A stretch of 8,413 nucleotides of DNA from Dehalococcoidia bacterium (GTDB lineage Bacteria; Chloroflexota; Dehalococcoidia; JACPQF01): assembly GCA_030650265.1 (NCBI GenBank), contig JAUSEJ010000703.1, positions 1 to 8,413 on the forward strand. Direction: 5' to 3'. The notes beneath the pieces were generated by a model that saw only the letters and a list, made by a program, of their open reading frames with translations, did not search any database and was not told the DNA's origin. Positions 1-4,133 of this stretch are shown here, piece by piece (position 1 is the stretch's first letter; each line of letters starts with the position of its first letter). The translations under genes were made by a program, and so were the position numbers.

Positions 1-158
1 TGGAGGCAACTTTGTTAGCCAAGAACGAGTTTACCACTCCGTCCTTCTTGGAGGTGCAAGAGCTCCTGGCTCTCGGCGCTAAATTCGGCGAGTTGACGCC
101 GATCGACGGCCTCCGCTATCTCGGGCCGGTCTTCAACACGATAACGCACGCCAAGTAG
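1..158 (+). CDS. C-terminal end of an unrecognised protein (5'-truncated by the window)
   Basis: An open frame runs from base 3 to a TAG at 156-158, giving 51 residues with no internal stop and ending in FNTITHAK. The composition is protein-like: the residues SFLEVQELLALGAKFGEL form a likely amphipathic helix, followed by a short TPIDGLRYLGP segment. I do not recognise the family and only the tail is visible. It lies 70 bp upstream of the radical-SAM gene on the same strand, but a hairpin with a T-run begins at its stop codon, so the two are probably at most partly co-transcribed. That this is a real gene end is inferred from the open frame, the sensible peptide and the terminator placed exactly at the stop. 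Confidence 0.55.
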   Translation, partial: EATLLAKNEFTTPSFLEVQELLALGAKFGELTPIDGLRYLGPVFNTITHAK

Positions 159-206
159 GGCGAAAGGGTTGAGGGTGGAGGTATAGATTCGCCTTTTGCC
201 CTTTTT
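157..206 (+). terminator. Probable intrinsic terminator between the upstream gene and the radical-SAM gene
   Basis: AGGGCGAAAGG (157-167) pairs with CCTTTTGCCCT (192-202): 11 consecutive pairs including one G-U, across a 24-base loop. The right arm runs into TTTT and then a C-run. The left arm starts inside the stop codon of the upstream gene. Position and T-run fit a Rho-independent terminator; the long loop makes it less than ideal, and it could instead act as an attenuator for the downstream gene. Confidence 0.5.
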
Positions 207-218
207 CCCCCGCCGTTT

Positions 219-224
219 GGAGGA
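219..224 (+). promoter_or_regulatory. Shine-Dalgarno site that fixes the radical-SAM start
   Basis: GGAGGA ends 4 bases before the ATG at 229. The frame stays open upstream to a TTG at 196, but that codon lies inside the right arm of the terminator-like hairpin and has no ribosome site, so 229 is the better start. Confidence 0.8.
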
Positions 225-228
225 ACTG

Positions 229-1602
229 ATGAGTAGAGTAGACGATCTGCATAGGACGTACCCTGGCGTTCCCCGAGAGGTGATCGTCAAGATGGAGATT
301 CTGGGCAAGGGTGTCCAAGATACCGAGGATCTTGATAAGGTGAGCTCCTTTCACCGGGCGGGAAGGTCTTATATCACCTATGATTTCGATGTCACGCAAA
401 CACAGGTCGAGGAGAAACGGACAGGAAGATCAAAGGCTGGTTTTGTAAGCATCCCTGATTCCTTCCGCATGAAGAACGGCCTGGGGGCTCCACTTCGGCG
501 GCATTCAGGGAGCCCCTATGAGATCAGAGACATGGGCAGTGGCCAATTCGCTGTGTGTCAGGGGGAAGAGAAGGTCGAGGACATATTCTTCGTTCGACCC
601 TTTGAACGGGAGGAGCCAGTTACAAGCAAGGGCACACCGGCGACGAGTCTGGTTAACGCGCCGCGCCGTTGCTTCTTCATCTTTCCGGTACGGCATTGCG
701 AGTACTTCACCACGGGTGATGAGTGCAAGTTCTGCAATTTTCAGTCAAACCAGGACGTGATCCGCAACCTCGGCGTTTATCGCCCATCCACCATCAACCT
801 TGAAGACACCATCGAGGCCTACAAGCTATTGGGGTCACAAGTCAGGTTCCTTGAGGGACACATTGAGATGGGCGGCCTTCTCAATGCCGACAGCCAGGCG
901 AAGATCTTCCTCGGTTTTCTGGAGAGACTGGTATCAGCCGTTCCCTACAAACCCAACATCACCATCCAGCCTGAGCCAATGGCAAGGAAGGATCTGCAAA
1001 GGTTGAAGGATGTAGGGGTCGACTCAGTCACCATGCAGATGGAGATCTGGGACCCCCGGCTGTTTGCCGATGTATGCCCGGGGAAAGCCAAATCGAGAGG
1101 GCGAGAAGGCTACATCCAGTCCCTCCAAGAGGCGGTAGACATCTTCGGCGCCGGCAATGTGGGATGCAATACCGTGAGCGGCGTCGGCCTGATCCCCGCG
1201 AATGGTCACACGGATTGGCAGGAATGCCGGGATTCCACCGTTGAGGGATTCCGCTGGATGATCAGTCATGGGATATACCCCGTGACGACCCCCCTGCGGA
1301 TGCCACCGGGTTCGGTATATGGGGCGGATCCGGCAAATCAAGAGAAGTATCCACCGTCAGAGTTTTATCTGGAGATGGCCATCGGCCATCACCAAGCCAT
1401 GCAGGAATACGGCCTGTACCAGAAAGTAAACAAGTTCGTCTGGTGCGCCATGGATTGTCTGGACAATATCTATGGGGGAGACATCGGGATATTGGGGCTG
1501 GCCGGAGATCTGGGGAATTGGCTCTCCGATGTCGTTCCGGCTGAATCGAATTGGCTGGCCAAATTCGTCTCGTCGGTGAACTCTCCGGCAAATGCCAAAT
1601 AG
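229..1602 (+). CDS. Radical-SAM enzyme with CX8CX2C cluster motif, function unknown
   Basis: A 457-residue protein. The cluster motif is C157-EYFTTGDE-C166-KF-C169: three cysteines ending in the aromatic-Cys pair usual for the radical-SAM [4Fe-4S] site, but with eight residues rather than three in the first gap. EMGG (213-216) sits where the SAM-binding GGE motif is expected. The stretch around 269-319 (QMEIWDP, CPGK, GREGYIQSLQEAV, NTVSGV) resembles the back half of the TIM barrel in biotin-synthase-like radical-SAM enzymes. About 150 residues precede the cluster, more than in a minimal barrel, and another cysteine (C148) lies nine residues before it. Expected chemistry is reductive cleavage of S-adenosylmethionine to a 5'-deoxyadenosyl radical; the substrate cannot be read from sequence. 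No maturation partner or peptide substrate gene is visible next to it. The radical-SAM call is firm; any specific function would be a guess. Confidence 0.88.
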   Translation: MSRVDDLHRTYPGVPREVIVKMEILGKGVQDTEDLDKVSSFHRAGRSYITYDFDVTQTQVEEKRTGRSKAGFVSIPDSFRMKNGLGAPLRRHSGSPYEIRDMGSGQFAVCQGEEKVEDIFFVRPFEREEPVTSKGTPATSLVNAPRRCFFIFPVRHCEYFTTGDECKFCNFQSNQDVIRNLGVYRPSTINLEDTIEAYKLLGSQVRFLEGHIEMGGLLNADSQAKIFLGFLERLVSAVPYKPNITIQPEPMARKDLQRLKDVGVDSVTMQMEIWDPRLFADVCPGKAKSRGREGYIQSLQEAVDIFGAGNVGCNTVSGVGLIPANGHTDWQECRDSTVEGFRWMISHGIYPVTTPLRMPPGSVYGADPANQEKYPPSEFYLEMAIGHHQAMQEYGLYQKVNKFVWCAMDCLDNIYGGDIGILGLAGDLGNWLSDVVPAESNWLAKFVSSVNSPANAK

Positions 1603-1613
1603 CAGGAAGTCTG

Positions 1614-1634
1614 CGTCATCTGTATATCATGACG
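1614..1634. repeat. Short inverted repeat after the radical-SAM gene
   Basis: CGTCAT (1614-1619) and ATGACG (1629-1634) form a perfect 6-bp stem with a 9-base loop, 12 bases past the stop codon. No T-run follows, so it is a weak terminator candidate at best. Confidence 0.3.
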
Positions 1635-1644
1635 AAGATGGGAG

Positions 1645-1673
1645 TTGTTGAACGGCTAGAAGTATGCTACAAT
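1645..1673 (+). promoter_or_regulatory. Promoter of the DUF433/DUF5615 toxin-antitoxin pair
   Basis: TTGTTG (1645-1650), a 17-base spacer and TACAAT (1668-1673, five of six to consensus), with TG one base upstream of the -10 (1665-1666), i.e. an extended -10. Transcription would start near 1680, leaving a leader of about 38 bases before the TTG start at 1718. Confidence 0.6.
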
Positions 1674-1687
1674 GATTACAGCGTAAG

Positions 1688-1706
1688 CGCGTGGAGCACT
1701 CACGCG
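1688..1706. promoter_or_regulatory. Palindrome at the start of the toxin-antitoxin leader (candidate operator)
   Basis: CGCGTG (1688-1693) and CACGCG (1701-1706) are perfect inverted arms around 7 bases. It lies just after the predicted transcription start and touches the Shine-Dalgarno site. The antitoxin encoded next has a ribbon-helix-helix N-terminus, a fold that commonly binds such sites for autoregulation; binding here is inferred. Confidence 0.4.
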
Positions 1707-1711
1707 GGAGG
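1706..1711 (+). promoter_or_regulatory. Shine-Dalgarno site supporting a TTG start at 1718
   Basis: GGGAGG lies 6 bases before TTG 1718. The alternative in-frame GTG at 1691 has no such site and falls about 11 bases from the predicted transcription start. Confidence 0.65.
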
Positions 1712-1717
1712 TTAGAT

Positions 1718-2143
1718 TTGAGCAAGGTGGTTAGCCTGCGGTTGAAGGACGAGCAAGTGGACCGCCTGAATAGGGCTGCCAGGCGGTTGGGCCGGTCGCC
1801 TTCGGAAGCGGCTGCGCTTCTACTGGAAGAGGCCTTGCGCCAGCGCGACTTCGCCTTTGTTGAGTTTCGCGATTCTGCTATAGGTCGCCAGGCCTATATC
1901 AAGGGAACAAGGCTAGCGGTCTGGCGGATAGCTCGGCTAGCGAGCGAGTTGGGTGGGGATGCCGTAAAGGTAGCCTCCTACCTCGACATACCACCGATTC
2001 AGGTTAGCGCGGCGCTTCGCTATGCCGGGGACTATCCGGCAGAAATAGAAGCAGCCATGGTTGATAGCGCCAGTACTGTCGAGGAGTTGACACGCCTCAT
2101 TCCCAACCTCGAAATCATCGAAGTAGATGCGTCTTCTACTTGA
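1718..2143 (+). CDS. Antitoxin: ribbon-helix-helix N-terminus plus DUF433-like domain
   Basis: A 141-residue protein in two parts. Residues 2-40 (SKVVSLRLKDEQ followed by two basic/amphipathic helices, RAARRLGRSPSEAA) look like a ribbon-helix-helix DNA-binding unit. Residues about 48-115 (FVEFRDSAIGRQAYIKGTRLAVWRIARL, then SYLDIPPIQVSAALRYAGDYPAEIE) match the DUF433 pattern, a winged-helix-type domain of VapB45-like antitoxins in which a 'G-T-R-hydrophobic' turn is followed by helices ending in a Y-x-x-x-P/AEI segment. It overlaps the next gene by 17 bp, the usual layout for antitoxin-toxin translational coupling. It should neutralise the downstream PIN-like toxin and repress its own promoter. 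The TTG start is chosen because of the GGGAGG site and because MSKVVSLRL is a typical ribbon-helix-helix beginning; a GTG at 1691 would add nine residues. Confidence 0.8.
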   Translation: MSKVVSLRLKDEQVDRLNRAARRLGRSPSEAAALLLEEALRQRDFAFVEFRDSAIGRQAYIKGTRLAVWRIARLASELGGDAVKVASYLDIPPIQVSAALRYAGDYPAEIEAAMVDSASTVEELTRLIPNLEIIEVDASST

Positions 2144-2492
2144 CTCTCACTTGTCACTGGCGCTCGCAGATGCGCTCCGGCAGACCGGTGTCGATGCTGT
2201 AGCTCTCCGCAGTTGGCGGGATGGCAACTGCCGGAACTCGTCGGATGAGGAGATCCTCGTTCTTGCCGGACTAGATGGCCGCGTTTTCGTCACCTACGAC
2301 TGCAAGACGATTCCATTGCTGCTCACTGAACTGGCCGAAACCGGTCGTCATCATGCCGGGGTCATTCTGGTGGATGAAAACACCGTTCGCTCCAGCGACA
2401 TCGGAACGCTGTGTCGCGCGCTGCAGAAAGCTGATCGCGAGAGTGGCGACGACAACTGGGTGGACCGGGTAGTCTTCCTACGGGTGCGATGA
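2127..2492 (+). CDS. DUF5615 PIN-like toxin (putative ribonuclease)
   Basis: A 121-residue protein. It begins LLLDSHLSLALADALRQTG and continues with SSDEEILVLAGLDGRVFVTYD, the hallmark order of DUF5615 (PIN-like, Mut7-C-related) proteins: an acidic residue at the end of strand 1 (D6), a D/E pair in 'SDEEIL' (D40, E41) and an aspartate after strand 'VFVTYD' (D58). Those acidic positions correspond to metal-binding residues of PIN-fold RNases, so the toxin appears catalytically intact. Length is usual for the family. The start ATG lies inside the antitoxin gene, implying coupled translation. The RNA target is unknown. The remaining doubt is whether this pair acts as an addiction module or has been domesticated. 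Confidence 0.83.
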   Translation: MRLLLDSHLSLALADALRQTGVDAVALRSWRDGNCRNSSDEEILVLAGLDGRVFVTYDCKTIPLLLTELAETGRHHAGVILVDENTVRSSDIGTLCRALQKADRESGDDNWVDRVVFLRVR

Positions 2493-2493
2493 T

Positions 2494-2544
2494 CTCTTCA
2501 ACACTGTGGGCCCAATCCATGTAATTCCGGATTGGCGAGAAGAG
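2494..2544. repeat. Nested inverted repeat downstream of the DUF5615 toxin
   Basis: Inner arms CCAATCC (2512-2518) and GGATTGG (2529-2535) pair perfectly across 10 bases; outer arms CTCTTC (2494-2499) and GAAGAG (2539-2544) flank them, with an asymmetric internal loop (12 versus 3 bases). It starts two bases after the toxin stop. No T-run follows on either strand, so it may be a transcript-end structure or the edge of an inserted segment rather than a classical terminator. Confidence 0.4.
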
Positions 2545-2613
2545 TGAGGCGTGGTCCAACGCAGGAAAGCAGAACAACGGGCTGAAGGGTGGCGCCAGGC
2601 GACATCCCGGACG

Positions 2614-2928
2614 CTATCGTGGCTGGATTTCCGTTATGGGGATGAATAGGCGAGCCAGCGCGTCTTCAAAGGCCGTAAAGCCAAACCGCTCGTAGAACGA
2701 GCGGGCGCGATCGTTCGTGGGTTCCACCAGTACAGCCATAGCGCCAACCCTCTTACTATTCTCCAGGCAACATTGCAGGGCGTCGATGAGCAGGAGGCCG
2801 CCAAATCTCTTGCCCTAGCTGCGGCGATCTACAGCAAGTCGTTCTATCATGTCGAGATCCTCGACGCCGCAGGAGAAGTCCTTTCGATTGTGGTGAGGGC
2901 CCGGCAGTTCGGTCTGCAGCGACGAACC
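2614..2928 (-). pseudogene. Decayed GNAT acetyltransferase toxin (TacT-like) remnant
   Basis: Read on the reverse strand, the frame ending in TAG at 2616-2614 gives a recognisable GNAT toxin in pieces. The N-terminal signature GPHHNRKDFSCGVEDLD is followed at once (near 2850) by MIERLAVDRR, which in intact homologues lies some 55-60 residues later, so an in-frame internal deletion is inferred. A TAG at 2817-2815 then sits where the family has Gln (DRR-x-[Q]-G), consistent with a CAG-to-TAG change. After it come GGLLLIDALQ, VLVEPTNDRARSFYERFGF and RLFIPI, the acetyl-CoA-binding helix and C-terminal strands. It directly follows the DUF1778 antitoxin gene, the classic order of TacA-TacT modules, whose toxins acetylate aminoacyl-tRNA. 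With part of the core missing and a stop in the cofactor loop, it cannot make active toxin. Confidence 0.85.
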
Positions 2929-2929
2929 A

Positions 2930-3220
2930 CTACTTCCTTGTTACCAGTCGCTGATATTTGCTATTGTACTTCTTCATGGTCTCGGATGGCTTGCCCGGGT
3001 TCAGGAACGCCTTGACGAATTGTTGCGTCGAATTGGCCGTTAGCTCGATGACTTGGTGGGTTCGAATCGCCTCTTCGGCGGCAGTCTGGGCACTAGCCAC
3101 GAGGAATTCGGTTAGACTGCGCCCGGTCAGCTCAGCAGCCCGCAGAAACAGCTTCTTCTGTTCGGGAGTAACGCGCGCCGCCAGTCGCTCACGCTTCAAA
3201 ACGGCAGTCCCTGTGTCCAT
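2930..3220 (-). CDS. DUF1778 antitoxin (TacA-like), orphaned by decay of its toxin
   Basis: A 96-residue protein. Residues about 8-50 (KRERLAARVTPEQKKLFLRAAELTGRSLTEFLVASA, read as one helix-rich segment) follow the DUF1778 pattern: a basic strand, 'R-x-T-P-E-Q-K' and the 'A-A-E-L-T-G-R-S-L-T-E-F' helix pair of the ribbon-helix-helix DNA-binding unit. The C-terminal part, with FLNPGKPSETMKKYNSKYQ, is the flexible toxin-binding tail typical of the family. ATG 3220 is preceded by GAGGGG (3233-3228) at 7 bases; the frame is open 28 codons further to 3304, but that extension crosses the predicted promoter. The GNAT toxin gene starting right after it is broken. The antitoxin frame itself is undamaged, so it may be kept as an anti-addiction factor or repressor, or simply has not decayed yet. 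Confidence 0.85.
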   Translation of the reverse strand: MDTGTAVLKRERLAARVTPEQKKLFLRAAELTGRSLTEFLVASAQTAAEEAIRTHQVIELTANSTQQFVKAFLNPGKPSETMKKYNSKYQRLVTRK

Positions 3221-3275
3221 GTTCTCGCCCCTCTTTTCGAGACCGTCCTTCCTTGGAGAGACCGCCAATGGACAT

Positions 3276-3304
3276 AATGTACACCAAGACGGCGTACACT
3301 TCAA
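3276..3304 (-). promoter_or_regulatory. Promoter of the DUF1778 antitoxin gene
   Basis: On the reverse strand TTGAAG (3304-3299), a 17-base spacer and TACATT (3281-3276). Transcription would begin near 3270, about 50 bases before the ATG at 3220. Confidence 0.45.
3279..3299. promoter_or_regulatory. Paired GTACAC repeats across the DUF1778 promoter (candidate operator)
   Basis: GTACAC occurs at 3279-3284 and again at 3294-3299, a direct repeat with a 15-base period that spans the promoter spacer and touches both hexamers. Ribbon-helix-helix antitoxins bind short tandem repeats at their own promoters, so this is a plausible autoregulatory site. Confidence 0.35.
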
Positions 3305-3332
3305 CCATTTCGAAGATTACACGATGTTGCTC

Positions 3333-3737
3333 CTATGGTTGAGTCCAGTCCTCAAGAGTCAAACCGGCTACACGCGCAAACTCGCTTAAGTTGTTGGTCA
3401 CGAGAGTGAGATTGTGGCTGACCGCCTGCGCCGCGATCAACGTGTCCAACGCCCCGACAGGCAATCCTCTTGCTTCCAAGCTTGCCCGGATCTGTCCATA
3501 GATTGCCGCGGATTCGTCATCAAATGGCAGGATGGTGAGCGGGAGAAGAAATTGATCGAGTGCCTGTTGATTCCGTTCTAGCTGATTGCTCTTCTGGACG
3601 CCGTACTGTAACTCAGCCACGGTGATAGCGGAGAGGCAGATGTCCGTAATCTCATGACTGAGCAGCCGCGCCAGGACCTGTGGTGACTTTTGCCGGATGA
3701 GCAGCACGCAGACATTAGTATCAAGGAGGTAGTTCAA
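3333..3737 (-). CDS. vapC: VapC-type PIN-domain toxin (endoribonuclease)
   Basis: A 134-residue protein starting MNYLLDTN. PIN-domain acidic residues are in place: D6 in the opening LLDTN strand, E42 in ITVAELQYGV and D98 in GALDTLIAAQA, followed by the TLVTNNLSEFARVAGL strand-helix that closes most VapC/FitB-type proteins (N115/N116, E119). These residues bind Mg2+/Mn2+ in family members that cut RNA, often tRNA. Length matches the family. The start is a TTG at 3737 whose TTGA overlaps the vapB stop by 4 bp, with GAGGAG (3751-3746) 8 bases upstream; the frame remains open upstream to 3833 but that part is antisense-like sequence inside vapB. Expressed from the vapB promoter and held inactive by VapB. 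Confidence 0.9.
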   Translation of the reverse strand: MNYLLDTNVCVLLIRQKSPQVLARLLSHEITDICLSAITVAELQYGVQKSNQLERNQQALDQFLLPLTILPFDDESAAIYGQIRASLEARGLPVGALDTLIAAQAVSHNLTLVTNNLSEFARVAGLTLEDWTQP

Positions 3738-3967
3738 TCGAACAACTCCTCGCGCTGCTGGGTGATCGGTTGCCGCCGTTCCGCCATGAAGTCCTCCGAA
3801 AACAGGGCCAGACTGTCGACCAGCGTCTGCCACGAGTCCTGTTCGGGGATAAGGACGACCGTATTGCCCGTCCGCTTGAGGAAGACCTTGCTACCGCGAA
3901 AACGGTATTCCTTGGGCAGGCGAATGGCCTGGCTCTTCCCGTTTTGAAATATCTTCGCGCTGTCCAT
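3734..3967 (-). CDS. vapB: VapB-type antitoxin, AbrB/SpoVT fold
   Basis: A 77-residue protein. The N-terminus (AKIFQNGKSQAIRLPKEYRF, then GSKVFLKRTGNTVVLIP) is the swapped-hairpin AbrB/MazE DNA-binding domain seen in VapB antitoxins, with the standard 'NG-x-SQA-x-RLPK' signature. The C-terminal tail (WQTLVDSLALFSEDFMAERRQP) is the predicted toxin-binding helix that occludes the PIN active site. ATG 3967 follows AGGGGG (3980-3975) at 7 bases. It overlaps vapC by 4 bp, so the two are translationally coupled. It is likely the repressor of its own promoter, whose -10 element lies in an AT palindrome about 30 bases upstream. Confidence 0.9.
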   Translation of the reverse strand: MDSAKIFQNGKSQAIRLPKEYRFRGSKVFLKRTGNTVVLIPEQDSWQTLVDSLALFSEDFMAERRQPITQQREELFD

Positions 3968-3989
3968 CCCGTTGCCCCCTACCGCATAA

Positions 3990-4010
3990 ATATATATTAT
4001 CAGTATATAT
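3990..4010. promoter_or_regulatory. AT-rich palindrome over the vapBC -10 element (candidate VapB operator)
   Basis: ATATATA (3990-3996) and TATATAT (4004-4010) are perfect inverted arms separated by 7 bases. The site includes the -10 hexamer of the vapBC promoter and stands out as the most AT-rich stretch nearby. An AbrB-fold antitoxin bound here would block its own transcription. Confidence 0.5.
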
Positions 4011-4030
4011 CATTTCTCGGGCGATGGCAA
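4002..4030 (-). promoter_or_regulatory. vapBC promoter
   Basis: On the reverse strand TTGCCA (4030-4025), a 17-base spacer and TATACT (4007-4002), close to the sigma-70 consensus. Transcription would start near 3995, giving a leader of about 28 bases before vapB. Confidence 0.7.
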
Positions 4031-4066
4031 GGGTTCTGCGTGGAGTCGTGAGTGAGTGCGTGCGTG

Positions 4067-4095
4067 TTGCAGATGGTATCAGCAGAGAGTACAAT
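4067..4095 (+). promoter_or_regulatory. Candidate promoter of the TPR-metallopeptidase gene
   Basis: TTGCAG (4067-4072), a 17-base spacer and TACAAT (4090-4095, five of six to consensus). It is divergent from the vapBC promoter, whose -35 ends 36 bases away. The start point near 4102 lies downstream of the GTG at 4056 and upstream of the TTG at 4134, which favours the latter start. Confidence 0.45.
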
Positions 4096-4121
4096 TCACG
4101 TGCGACTGTCTAAGAAAGATT

Positions 4122-4126
4122 GAGGG
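4122..4126 (+). promoter_or_regulatory. Shine-Dalgarno site supporting a TTG start at 4134
   Basis: GAGGG lies 7 bases before TTG 4134. Codons upstream of it (4056-4133) encode a cysteine-rich, unlikely N-terminus. Confidence 0.45.
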
Positions 4127-4133
4127 TGAAGAC

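Noticed and set aside
196..228. TTG-started extension of the radical-SAM protein
   Set aside because: The codon lies in the arm of the terminator-like hairpin with no ribosome site, while GGAGGA precedes ATG 229.
2773..3015. An 80-codon + strand frame starting MQGVDEQEAAKSLALAAAIY
   Set aside because: It lies opposite the GNAT remnant, whose reverse-strand frame carries the family motifs; the + frame is a shadow.
3243..3260. CCGTCCTTCCTTGGAG resembles CCGTCCTTCTTGGAG near position 39, suggesting a dispersed repeat
   Set aside because: The match is about 15 bases with one indel, lies in unrelated contexts (coding versus leader), and no flanking similarity extends it.
2958..3389. A 143-codon + strand open frame opposite the DUF1778 gene
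   Set aside because: It is antisense to a clear DUF1778 antitoxin, has arginine/serine/cysteine-rich shadow composition and no recognisable domain or ribosome site.
3738..3833. Upstream extension of the VapC frame by 32 codons
   Set aside because: It lies within vapB in another frame and lacks PIN similarity; the TTGA overlap with GAGGAG upstream is the normal vapBC junction.
4056..4133. GTG-started N-terminal extension of the TPR-peptidase
   Set aside because: No Shine-Dalgarno site, four cysteines in 18 residues, and it overlaps the predicted promoter at 4067-4095.
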